This document shows, piece after piece, positions 32,228 to 40,776 of a stretch of DNA of 64,000 nucleotides. Positions within the stretch are counted from its first letter, which is position 1, and the number at the start of each line of letters is the position of its first letter. A model generated the notes under the pieces. It saw only the letters and a list, made by a program, of their open reading frames with translations. It had not been told where the DNA came from and made no database searches. A program made the position numbers and the translations under genes. This stretch comes from Exobasidium rhododendri. Taxonomy: Eukaryota > Basidiomycota > Exobasidiomycetes > Exobasidiales > Exobasidiaceae. The stretch lies in contig CP110631.1 of the NCBI GenBank assembly GCA_026210745.1, positions 1,116,001 to 1,180,000 of the forward strand, read 5' to 3'.

Positions 32228-33076
32228 CTATCTCCATATTTGCCTGGACTGATCCACTCCGTACAGGCCGCTCGCTATCCTCTGCCGATTCAGTTCTTCT
32301 TCTTTTTCTTTTCTCGCCAATGCCTTCCGTACTGCGGTGGCTCTTTTTCGAGCCGCTCGATCTTTTGCATTACGCACATCCTTTCGACGCCTTTCTCTCT
32401 CGACTTCAGTGCCGTTCATCTCACTCAAGTCGACATCTATCCGATATCCTGGTCGCTCTTCAAGATCCAGTAGTGCCTTGGCAGTCTTGTTCCTCCTTCG
32501 AAGTGCTCGGTCTTTTGCGTTCCGTGAAAGCTTCTTCTTCATTTCCTCACTGAGAGGCTCTTGACTGGTGGAAGATGAGGAAGGACGTTCTTCCGTCGAT
32601 GCAGTGGATCGAGACGCACTCCCTTGCACTTCCTTGCCTTGACTTTGGTGACCACCATGCGGGGGGAGACCTGGGGGAGTAAGCGCATGAGGGGACGACA
32701 GGTACGTGGCATAGGCATCCCAATCCGTTGTATCTGGATTGTACTTGTAGTTGTGAATGCTGAAAGGATCGTCGAGAGTAACGCCCCCGTAATTTTCTGC
32801 AAGAGGAGGGCCATGTATGTTGATTCCACTATAGCGTCTTTCTAGATCATTAAGCTCGTACGAGTCTTGGACGGCACCTTGACCAATACCCAGCGTGAGA
32901 GGGTGAGCACCTCCACCGTAAGTGTCGTGACTATCAAAGCCCGAAAAGGGATACAATCCATCGCTGGGATGATGTGTGCGACTCTGTCTTTCCCATCGTT
33001 CCATCGGCAGGGCGATGGTAGAGCTGAAGAGGACGAAAGTGGTGGTGACGTATGAGATCTTCTTCATTACCGTCAT
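32228..33076 (-). CDS. Secreted basic protein with duplicated RNAKDRA motif
   Basis: An intronless 282-residue frame. A signal peptide ends STIALPMERW, so it shares the Pro-Met start of the cluster at 12.9-22 kb; the ATG at 33067 could also be used. The middle is Gly/Tyr/His/Pro-rich and then Ser-rich. The C-terminal third holds two copies of RNAKDRA followed by a basic run, at residues 185-191 and 235-241, exactly 50 apart. The tail is highly charged. No known domain. It converges with the deubiquitinase gene 154 bp away. The repeated basic helices suggest nucleic-acid or membrane contact, but this is a guess. Confidence 0.65.
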   Translation of the reverse strand: MTVMKKISYVTTTFVLFSSTIALPMERWERQSRTHHPSDGLYPFSGFDSHDTYGGGAHPLTLGIGQGAVQDSYELNDLERRYSGINIHGPPLAENYGGVTLDDPFSIHNYKYNPDTTDWDAYATYLSSPHALTPPGLPPHGGHQSQGKEVQGSASRSTASTEERPSSSSTSQEPLSEEMKKKLSRNAKDRALRRRNKTAKALLDLEERPGYRIDVDLSEMNGTEVERERRRKDVRNAKDRAARKRATAVRKALARKEKEEELNRQRIASGLYGVDQSRQIWR

Positions 33077-34118
33077 GTGCAGGATAGTATGTCAGGGCGA
33101 AAGGTTGGAGTACGGGTGAGAAGAACAACGGAGCAGGAGTAAAAAAAAGGACAGAAGATGAGGAAGATCTTCTTCTTTCGCAGACACTCCATCGGCTGCT
33201 CTCGGCTCGATCTGCCCTTGCGACACTTTGGCGCAAAGTAGATGTCAGCCTAGAACACCGCCCCCTTCATAGAACATCGCAACGATGGACAGTACGTCGA
33301 CCGTAGTCAGTGCCCTCTCCTTCCACACGCGTAAGCAGGCATCTTTTGAAAGTGCGCCCGATTTGGCTGCAACATGCTTCCAGCTCGGTCACTTTGCATA
33401 TCTTTGGCGCACTCTCGACGCGCTCTCTAGCACTGCACTGAAAGTTGTTGCACAGCTATCAGCATATCTATACTCTGCCCACAAACACGCACGACCTTCA
33501 GCGCCAGGGAGCTCACCGTCTCAGATCATCTCCTCTCTTTCGCGAGTATTTTTCACATTATCAAAACTTTTAAGAATGCCGGTCGATTTCTTCTCCTGTC
33601 GTTGAAACGGTACCTTCCTTTGCTTTTGGGAGGATCAGCTTTTCACCTGGTTCGACTACTGCTTACTACACCCTCTGAACGAGGCATTTGTGGGATATGG
33701 TAGGCACAAAGAATATAGATTGCCAGAACTGCCCCAGCAAGAATGACTTTAAATGGCCCTCGTACGCACGTTGCGGAGATGCGAGATGAGAAGCGGGTCA
33801 AGAGACAGGGCATCGAGGCAAGTCGGAGCTGCATCGGTGGTCGCTTGATGTGATAGAAGGAGGAGAAAGTCTTTCTTTTGACTTTGGACAGTGTACAAGC
33901 TTTGATCACTTGAGGTTGTGATCTTAATGCTGCTTTGTTCGAACAGCATCACATGAGAGGAGTTCCGTGATGAATGCGGGCGAGAGACTGTGGTCGATGG
34001 CTTCATCTGTCTACGAATCACTTGTTGGACTTTGTCCAAGCAACACCGTTGAGACTCATGTGTGATAACACTCTTCCTACCTAACATCACGCCGTCATCT
34101 TGAGTACCGTGCAGCACC
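33077..34118. other. Intergenic region, about 1 kb
   Basis: Sits between two divergent secreted-protein genes. Small frames (33285-33605 plus and 33643-34120 minus) have no recognisable motif and no matched splice partners, so none is called. Confidence 0.45.
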
Positions 34119-35615
34119 ATGATTATGCTTTTTCTTGCCTTTTACTTCTTTTTGATGATCAGCATTGGCAGCGCATTTCCGATGGATCGTCCCCATGGAA
34201 AGGGCATCCTTAAGGGCGCACAACCTCAAACACTTCGTAGTGATAAAATTCTTCAAGAGCATGGCGTAGCAAGAGAGGAAGACCCGACCTCTAGCACGTA
34301 TGCTTACAACAAGATGAAGGAGATCGGACGAAGCAGGAAACGGGATTGGGTGAAGTGGGAGACTGCACATCTCTTACCGTTAGCGGACTACAACAGAATC
34401 AAAGAGATCATGTGTCAGCGAAGCTTCCGAGAGCGTCAAGGAGAAAGGCGGAATCGTGGAAGGGAAGGACCCGCACTGGAGGACAATCCAACTTCTGACA
34501 CTTTCGCATACAATAAGCTCAAGGCAAATCGTCAAAAAGTCAGCCTTCGACTCGACACAGCTGATCAAGATGATATAGCAGTACATACACTAGAAGCTCC
34601 TTCCATGCCTCACACTACGACAGGACCACAAAGACATCGAACTGGACGACGGGAAGATGTTGATTGGACTGTAGCGCATCATTCGCCTTTCGGGGAGTTC
34701 AGAAGAGTGAGGGAGGTATACCGACGTAGAAGTATAAGAGAACTTGAGCAAGAAAATTCGAAGCCAAGAGGAGATGGCGTTCTAGTGAAAGATGATCCTA
34801 CTTCAGCGACGTATGCCTTTCACATGATGGTAGAAAATCACAAGAAAAATCGAGAGGCAACGTATTCTCTACGGGCAACAACATCCGTAGACAACACAGG
34901 GCAATTAGATTGGGAGAATGTACAGTACATGCCAGAAGGTGAGCGAGACCGGCTGAGGGAGCTCTACCGACACCGCAGCAGAAGGGAGATCAACCGCGCC
35001 AAGGGTCAACTACAATTGAGTGAAACTGGCCTGCAGGACGACCCGGCCAGTGACACATACAAGTACAACAAATTAAGAAAGACGACCGCTCACAAGGACA
35101 TCGACTGGAAAACGGCGCACCTCTTGCCAAAGGAGGAGTTCGATGCCTTGAAGAAAGTCTTAGCACAGCGGAGTAAACGTGAACGTCGTAAGCTGAAGTC
35201 GAATTCGGACGACAAAGGTATAGCGCTCGAAGACGATCCGACTTCACATACCTATCTGTACCACAAATTCAGAGAGAATTCACCCATGAAGAGACTTTCA
35301 AATTGGGAAACAGCACATTTGCTACCTGCGGAAGAGTTTCGTCTTCTCAAGGACAGGCTCAGAAAGCAAAGTGCAAGAGAGCGTCAGAAAAGTGTGCAGA
35401 CTGAAGCGAGAGGAAGTGCCCTGAGCGTAGACCCAGCTTCCGCAACATTTGCTTACAACATGTTGAGAGGCATCCATCACACGAGTGGACAAGCCGTTCC
35501 AGCTATAGATGCCAATCCAGCAGATCTAAAGGGAAAGAAGCCAGTACAATTTGATCTGAATGTTGCTGCCACTTGTGGAAGCTCGGAGGATTCTGCAGAT
35601 GAGTCAAGCATGTAG
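34119..35615 (+). CDS. Secreted modular repeat protein (five full modules plus a half)
   Basis: An intronless 498-residue frame with signal peptide ending SIGSAFPMDRPHGK. The mature protein consists of repeats that each begin with an acidic D-x-P-[TA]-S-x-T-[YF] word followed by Y-N/H-K and, 20-60 residues later, a D-W-x-x-A-H-L-L-P-x-x-E-[FY] word and an R-S-x-R-E helix. The Pro of the first word lies at residues 56, 124, 227, 309, 374 and 439. Modules are therefore 65 to 103 residues long and the last is a half. Lys/Arg-rich spacers separate modules. Only two or three cysteines are present. No known family is recognised. Processing at basic spacers is conceivable, but the sites are not regular enough to claim. 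Confidence 0.75.
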   Translation: MIMLFLAFYFFLMISIGSAFPMDRPHGKGILKGAQPQTLRSDKILQEHGVAREEDPTSSTYAYNKMKEIGRSRKRDWVKWETAHLLPLADYNRIKEIMCQRSFRERQGERRNRGREGPALEDNPTSDTFAYNKLKANRQKVSLRLDTADQDDIAVHTLEAPSMPHTTTGPQRHRTGRREDVDWTVAHHSPFGEFRRVREVYRRRSIRELEQENSKPRGDGVLVKDDPTSATYAFHMMVENHKKNREATYSLRATTSVDNTGQLDWENVQYMPEGERDRLRELYRHRSRREINRAKGQLQLSETGLQDDPASDTYKYNKLRKTTAHKDIDWKTAHLLPKEEFDALKKVLAQRSKRERRKLKSNSDDKGIALEDDPTSHTYLYHKFRENSPMKRLSNWETAHLLPAEEFRLLKDRLRKQSARERQKSVQTEARGSALSVDPASATFAYNMLRGIHHTSGQAVPAIDANPADLKGKKPVQFDLNVAATCGSSEDSADESSM

Positions 35616-36129
35616 AGCACAGAAGTATCAACCTCAAACGTTTCACATTGGGGCTCGGTGGGACAGTGTTCGAGAGTAAAGCGGCGTTATTCTGTTCTTC
35701 GTTGGCAACATCTGAATGGGTATGACAGTCTAGCTGTGCAAAGTCAAGATCGGCAGAGGAAACGGTCGGGAGGGGAGGAGGGTGTGTCAAAGGCATGCTT
35801 GTGCTTTGGAGGTCCGCCCATGAGCTAGAAAGGTGAACGCGTCGCAGTAAAAGACCAACATCTCCTTCGCCGGAGAAATATCAATCAAGGACCTCATCGT
35901 CAAGCTAATTCCGCGCTAGGCAGCAATTTACGGGTGGCAAGGACTACGGAACGAGGAAGGAACAGTACGTAACTGAAGCTCACATCATTGCTGCAGGTTG
36001 GTACCTCGTAATCCTAGGCGGTATACGTTCTAAATTGCTGTGGAGTCACTTTAGGCTCGATAGCTAGGGTGTCCATCACGTCGTCAGTGACTACAATTAG
36101 ATTATCTCTCTCCTCCTCTTTCCGAGAAG
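35616..36129. other. Intergenic region
   Basis: No gene recognised between the repeat protein and the small basic-protein gene. Confidence 0.4.
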
Positions 36130-36734
36130 ATGTCACGCATTTATGTATTGTTGTCGCTGAGCGGAGTAGATTCACGGACAATATGGAAGAAGACATGGAC
36201 GCCTCATCTCTTACGAACGGATGGCGGAAGGAGCATCACAAGCTCGGGTCGACGTCTCCCACCGACTCCCTTGTATCAGATGAAGTATGAAGAGAAATTT
36301 CAGGCTTTACTAAGGAAAGTCGATCAATTCTATCAACAGCGCCTTGACAAAGGTCGAAAGAGCATCAGACATCTACCGTACTTGGTCAAGACGAAGACGT
36401 GAGATTCCTCATCAAGCGTAGGCTTGACAAACAAGTACAAGGATATAGACAGAGAAGTGATCCTGTAGTCGAAGAATGGATTGATAAAATCGAAGGACTT
36501 CGGGCGCGAATGAGTCAGAGAGGAGACGTAGAGAACATGATGACAGAAGAAGTATTCAGGGTAAAGAGAAAGGAGAAGGATGCAAGTGCTTCAAGAAGAG
36601 CTCAATGGTGCATCAAGGGCCAAAATAGCAAGGTGGGCGAGCTGAAACAAGACGAGCCTACGCCGCACAAAGCTACTCTTCGTGAGCGAGATAGGATCCG
36701 AAAGCGAGCACAAAGACGAGCGGCAAAGGTGTAG
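36130..36734 (+). CDS. Putative small basic protein, two exons
   Basis: A gene model with exons 36130..36398 and 36449..36734 keeps phase across a 50-nt intron (GTGAGA...TAG) and yields 184 residues. The product is rich in Lys/Arg, with QALLRKVDQFYQQRL, VVEEWIDKIEGLRARM and the C-terminal run LRERDRIRKRAQRRAAKV. No good signal peptide is seen, although the first 12 residues are fairly hydrophobic. The final basic helix resembles in style the RNAKDRA repeats of the secreted protein at 32.2 kb and the R-S-x-R-E helices of the repeat protein, which may mean common origin. An alternative reading using another upstream frame is possible. Confidence is low. Confidence 0.4.
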
Positions 36735-37085
36735 CACAGATTCGCCGTCTCTCTCTCTGCCTGTTGCTCATCCTCAGACGCGGAGAGACGTAGAGAGGAG
36801 TGGAGATGCGGCAGAAGACCGCGTCCAGCGCAGTGGCAGGTTCTTCTCCGATGTAGGACTGGACCACGCATGCCCGCCCCATGTGGAGAAGCTTCAATTG
36901 AAATGCTCCGAACGGGCACTTTCTCACCAGGGAGGGAAAGCAGTGCCTCTGACACGCGACCAGGCCTTCTTCACAGCTGTCAGTCGGATGTTCGCTAAAT
37001 GTGGAGCTGATCGGTCGAAGCAACATTAGTCTACTCTAGTGGAAGGAGCGTCCTTCTCTCCTTAGACCTTCAATCACAACCGAAC
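36735..37085. other. Intergenic region
   Basis: About 350 bp between the putative basic-protein gene and the Rtc3-like gene. Overlapping frames on both strands at about 36600-37030 have no recognisable motif or splice partners, so none is called. The stretch presumably holds the promoter of the Rtc3-like gene; nothing else is seen. Confidence 0.4.
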
Positions 37086-37717
37086 ATGCCAAAGTCATTC
37101 AGCAAAGTAGTGTACAAGGTGGGTTAGAGGAGACATCGAGCAGCAAACGTTTGTACCCTAGGCGATGACGGCAGCCACTGACGTTTCCTCTGACTTTCCC
37201 ACCCATTTCCTTGCTATTCCTCCCTCTCGAATCTCAGCCCGACCACACGTCGGGAGACATCTTCCAAGTCATCGTCAATGCCGCTGAATACCAAAAGTGG
37301 AAGGATGGTGACAAGTGAGTGGCGAGAGAAACAGTAGGCTGCTCTACGAATCATATCCAGCAGCTCACACTCCTGTGATGCTCTCTATAGGACCATTCCT
37401 CTTGCCGAGGTCGTAGATGCCTTTGAGATTTTCATCACCGGTCAAGGCGCTCAGGGGATCATGGGCCGACCTTCCAAGCAGCAACTCGACAGTGCTTTCG
37501 GTACGCACAACGACACAGACGTCGTCACTCAGATTTTGGAAAAGGGTGACATGCAAAGCGCTTGTGAGTGTAATGTCGATGTTTTTCCTTTCGAAAGGAG
37601 AGTGTGCTGATTGAGTCCCCCTACGCTCCTCTCGTAGCGAGCAAGGATGGCTTCTCTACCACCAATGACTCCAAATCGGGCACCACAGGCGCTGGTGGTG
37701 GACACGGCGGTCGTTGA
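37086..37717 (+). CDS. Rtc3/SBDS-N-domain-like protein
   Basis: Four exons, 37086..37118, 37238..37314, 37391..37563 and 37638..37717, give 120 residues. The sequence MPKSFSKVVYK, FQVIVNAAEYQKWKDGDK, TIPLAEVVDAFEIFITGQGA and GIMGRPSKQQLDSAFGTHND is that of the small stand-alone SBDS N-terminal-domain proteins (yeast Rtc3/Hgh-type). These contact RNA, and yeast Rtc3 is stress induced. The tail is Gly/Ser-rich. The compact size and position of the conserved words leave little doubt about the family. The cellular role here is not shown. Confidence 0.85.
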
Positions 37718-37874
37718 TGTAATGCGTAAAAAGAGCAAACAAGAAATCAATCTGATGTGAAATGCATGAAGTAGAACAGCACGACTTGATAGGAGTGTTC
37801 GTGGAGGTAGTAGTACAATAGCAGGAGAACGTGAGGGGATGAATCTCGGCTGTGGATAAGGGAGAGAAGGACAT

Positions 37875-40379
37875 CTATGCGCCCAGTGGCAGCTGCACTT
37901 CATTGTGGCCCCAACCGTACTTTGGTCCTTCCACTCCGTATCGAGGCGGTGCCCAGCCGGACGCTCCTTTGCCATCCACGTCTAAATGCGTCAGGGGATT
38001 TGCTCCATCCAGTGTTAATGGGTCCTGCTGGCGGTGGTCAGAGTGGTCCCACATGCTCAGATAACGAGAGTAGAACTCATCTAGACCCTCCTTGATGATG
38101 TAGCCCTTCTGGCCCAACCACGTCTGCACTCGAGCTCGATCCCTGCTCTCTAGTTCCATCACATTCTCGCCGCACTCCGTCTCATCATCGAGTATGTCGA
38201 CATTGCCATCGATGCCTGAGAGCGAAAGAGCTGCCCAACCAATCAGCATCATTCCAGGCGGACGCTGCTCTCCTGATCGAGCTAGAGCGACTTCGATTCC
38301 GTCTAGTGTGGAAGCCACGAGCCTTTGATCGCTGGAAGATCCCCTTTCCACAATGGCAATCGGTGTGTAGGGAGGGAAGGCCTCTCCGATTCGCTGTCCA
38401 GCCGGTGTCTCCCCGTTGCTTGCTGTCTCTTTATCTTGTGACAAAGAAGACTGCCAACCATGACAGAGCGTCTTGACAACATCCTTCAGTCGAGCGACGC
38501 CCATCAAGACAATGAGACTCCTACTTCGCTCGTATCCCGGCAATCGGACACTCTTTCCACCTCTCCCGACTCCGGTACAGAGTGTCAAGCTGTCTGCCGC
38601 ACCACGCTGTGTAACGGGAATCCCGAGCATCAAAGGTGCGGCCAAAGCACTACTGATCCCAGGCACTACTGTCACATGGACACCGGCCTTTTGGAACGCC
38701 AAGACTTCTTCCCCTCCTCTACCATAGACAAAAGGGTCGCCTTGTTTCAGTCGGATGACTCGCTTCCCCTCGAGCGCTCCCTGCAAAGCTAGCGAGATCA
38801 ATTCACTCTGTGCGCCTTCTGCGTTACCAGGAAACTTCCTTGCAATCTGCAACGAAATACTCTTGGGGATCAACGATAAGATAGAGGACGGCACCAACTT
38901 ATCCGACAGTATCAAGTCCGTCTCGGGAGATGTCAAGAGGTTGTGAGCAAAGGCGGTAAGTAGGCCTGGATGACCAGGTCCAGATCCGACCAAGAAGATA
39001 TGACCCGGTGTGCTGGCAGCTCTGGGCGGTCGATTCAATGACAAGCTATGCTGGGAGGATCCTCTTCGAGACATGCTGCTGCCGCTGCTTCCGCTGACGT
39101 CATCCCTCTCATTGTTAGTCCCAGCTTCAGACGTACCATTCTCAGCTGGCGCTTCACGAAGCTTTCTTCCTCGCGGTGTCTCCGCTCCATTCGACGCTCC
39201 GGTTTCTTGCTTTTTGGTGTCAACGAATGTGTCTAACGCCTTCGCCATGTCGGCAGGAGTAAGGCTTCCTAGATACTCAATCGGCCAATATTCACTCATT
39301 TGCGCAACCCACCTCATCCTCCGCTTCCTCTCTTCTGTCTCGTTCTCCTCCAATCGTAGCTGCTCGTTGACTTTCGCAAAGAACCCTTCCCCGTTGGAGA
39401 TGTTCAGCTGCGGAACTGGACTGTTGAGCGGGGTGTTGTCGAATGTCAAGTCTTCCTCCTCCGTGTCCCCTTTCGAATCGACAGCAGAAGAAGTGATCTT
39501 CTTGAAGGCGGTCCTTCGCAGTGACATCGATCTCTCCGTTGTATGTGCTCCACTTCCGTTTCCATTCGTTACACCCAAGCTAGACACCGAAGCAAGGGAG
39601 CCTGAGTTCGTCTTCTTCGCTATCTCTCGCATCTCCCCGATCCTCTCCACTGCATCTCCAACATTCTTGGGCAACTTGGACACGATCTCCCTTCTGATCC
39701 TCCCAGCCAGTCTGCAGCCTTTCCCGTTCGTCGTCACAGCTATCTGTAGTGACGACGCAAATGGCATTGTCGAAGAAGAGCTACTCCCTGTCAGCATCGG
39801 TGATGGCGAGGAAGAGAAGCGATGACTGGCAGGGAAGCTATAGTCGCAAAGCAGAGGTTGGTCTGCTACATTGATCGGTATCCTCTTTGACTTGCAAATC
39901 GATGCAAGAAGTCTTGCCATCTGTAAGGGTGACCGTTTCCTACTCTCAGAGAAGTCACCTGTGTTCTGTTTGCTCCTTTTCTCCTCGTCTTCGTCTCCTC
40001 CGATGTGCAGAGTGTCTGTTATGCAGACAGCAAATAGGTCATTGTTTTCCCCATCTAATGCTTTTATCATCGCCGTCCATTCATCTAGCGAATCATGCTG
40101 GGGTGCACCGAGATACAGACACTGGCCTTGATCGATCCTCCACTGAACTTCTTCGTTGATGTCTGATGCTTCGTCACAGTCGGTGCCGACGACGATGGGG
40201 ATCGCATCGGCCTCCAGAATGGAAAAGACTCGACTGGCGGCCAATCTTCTCGTTCCTGTGATCAACACTTTCTTCTTTGTCGGACGGAACGAGAGCAGGA
40301 GTGATGCATTCGGCACAGGTGTGGCGTAATACTTGTTGGCAAGACGATGGCTTCCCTCACCCTTTGATGGTGTAGTCAT
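37875..40379 (-). CDS. MET1: Uroporphyrinogen-III C-methyltransferase with N-terminal Rossmann-like part
   Basis: Intronless, 834 residues from ATG 40379; the frame opens earlier with a GTG only. Residues ~1-300 contain a Rossmann-like strand KVLITGTRRLAASRVFSILE and a Ser-rich insertion, resembling a decayed precorrin-2 dehydrogenase region because the GxGxxA loop is not clean. The C-terminal methyltransferase (SUMT) has FLVGSGPGHPGLLTAFA, LILSDKLVPSSILSLIP, RLKQGDPFVYGRGGEEVLAF, VHVTVVPGISSALAAPLMLG and SLIVLMGVARLKDVV. The enzyme adds two methyl groups to uroporphyrinogen III on the way to siroheme, the cofactor of sulfite reductase. Long Ser/Thr-rich linkers make it larger than yeast Met1. 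Confidence 0.9.
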   Translation of the reverse strand: MTTPSKGEGSHRLANKYYATPVPNASLLLSFRPTKKKVLITGTRRLAASRVFSILEADAIPIVVGTDCDEASDINEEVQWRIDQGQCLYLGAPQHDSLDEWTAMIKALDGENNDLFAVCITDTLHIGGDEDEEKRSKQNTGDFSESRKRSPLQMARLLASICKSKRIPINVADQPLLCDYSFPASHRFSSSPSPMLTGSSSSSTMPFASSLQIAVTTNGKGCRLAGRIRREIVSKLPKNVGDAVERIGEMREIAKKTNSGSLASVSSLGVTNGNGSGAHTTERSMSLRRTAFKKITSSAVDSKGDTEEEDLTFDNTPLNSPVPQLNISNGEGFFAKVNEQLRLEENETEERKRRMRWVAQMSEYWPIEYLGSLTPADMAKALDTFVDTKKQETGASNGAETPRGRKLREAPAENGTSEAGTNNERDDVSGSSGSSMSRRGSSQHSLSLNRPPRAASTPGHIFLVGSGPGHPGLLTAFAHNLLTSPETDLILSDKLVPSSILSLIPKSISLQIARKFPGNAEGAQSELISLALQGALEGKRVIRLKQGDPFVYGRGGEEVLAFQKAGVHVTVVPGISSALAAPLMLGIPVTQRGAADSLTLCTGVGRGGKSVRLPGYERSRSLIVLMGVARLKDVVKTLCHGWQSSLSQDKETASNGETPAGQRIGEAFPPYTPIAIVERGSSSDQRLVASTLDGIEVALARSGEQRPPGMMLIGWAALSLSGIDGNVDILDDETECGENVMELESRDRARVQTWLGQKGYIIKEGLDEFYSRYLSMWDHSDHRQQDPLTLDGANPLTHLDVDGKGASGWAPPRYGVEGPKYGWGHNEVQLPLGA

Positions 40380-40776
40380 GACGACGATGCACTTGCGATC
40401 GTGTGAGGAGTGGAGAAGAAGCACAACTGCAACATTGCCAGACCTCGTACATTCATTCTCTCTCTCTCGCGATTCCTTTATCTGGAAATCAAAAAAGTTA
40501 GATTAAGAACGTAATCAATGCGCTGATTGGGCACGCGGTGTGGAATGGCTTGGCACTGGATCAGCACACACACACACATCATCAGCAGGGATGAAGTAGA
40601 GAAGGAACGGAGAAGAGAAGTCGGTACAATTATTAACGATTGCATGTGGGGAAGAGGACATAAGGGAGAAAGTGGAGGTCTTGCTTTGCCTTGCGATGGT
40701 GGGATGGGTGTGTGTGTGCTGGCTGCTATCTTCGTTCTTTTTGCGATACTGACATTACCCCTCTTCTCTCTCTCGC
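40380..40776. other. Intergenic region with short CA repeat
   Basis: Contains an ACACACAC-type run near 40565-40577. No gene is seen. Confidence 0.4.

Noticed and set aside
36069-36290. Alternative first exon for the 36.1 kb gene
   Set aside because: Can be spliced on, but leads to a stop soon after and gives a poorer model than the 36130 start.
39010-39825. A 271-codon plus-strand frame
   Set aside because: It lies fully antisense to the methyltransferase gene, has no motif, and is explained as a shadow of that gene's codon bias.
40380-40424. Upstream extension of the MET1 frame
   Set aside because: Starts with GTG; the ATG at 40379 is the first normal start codon.
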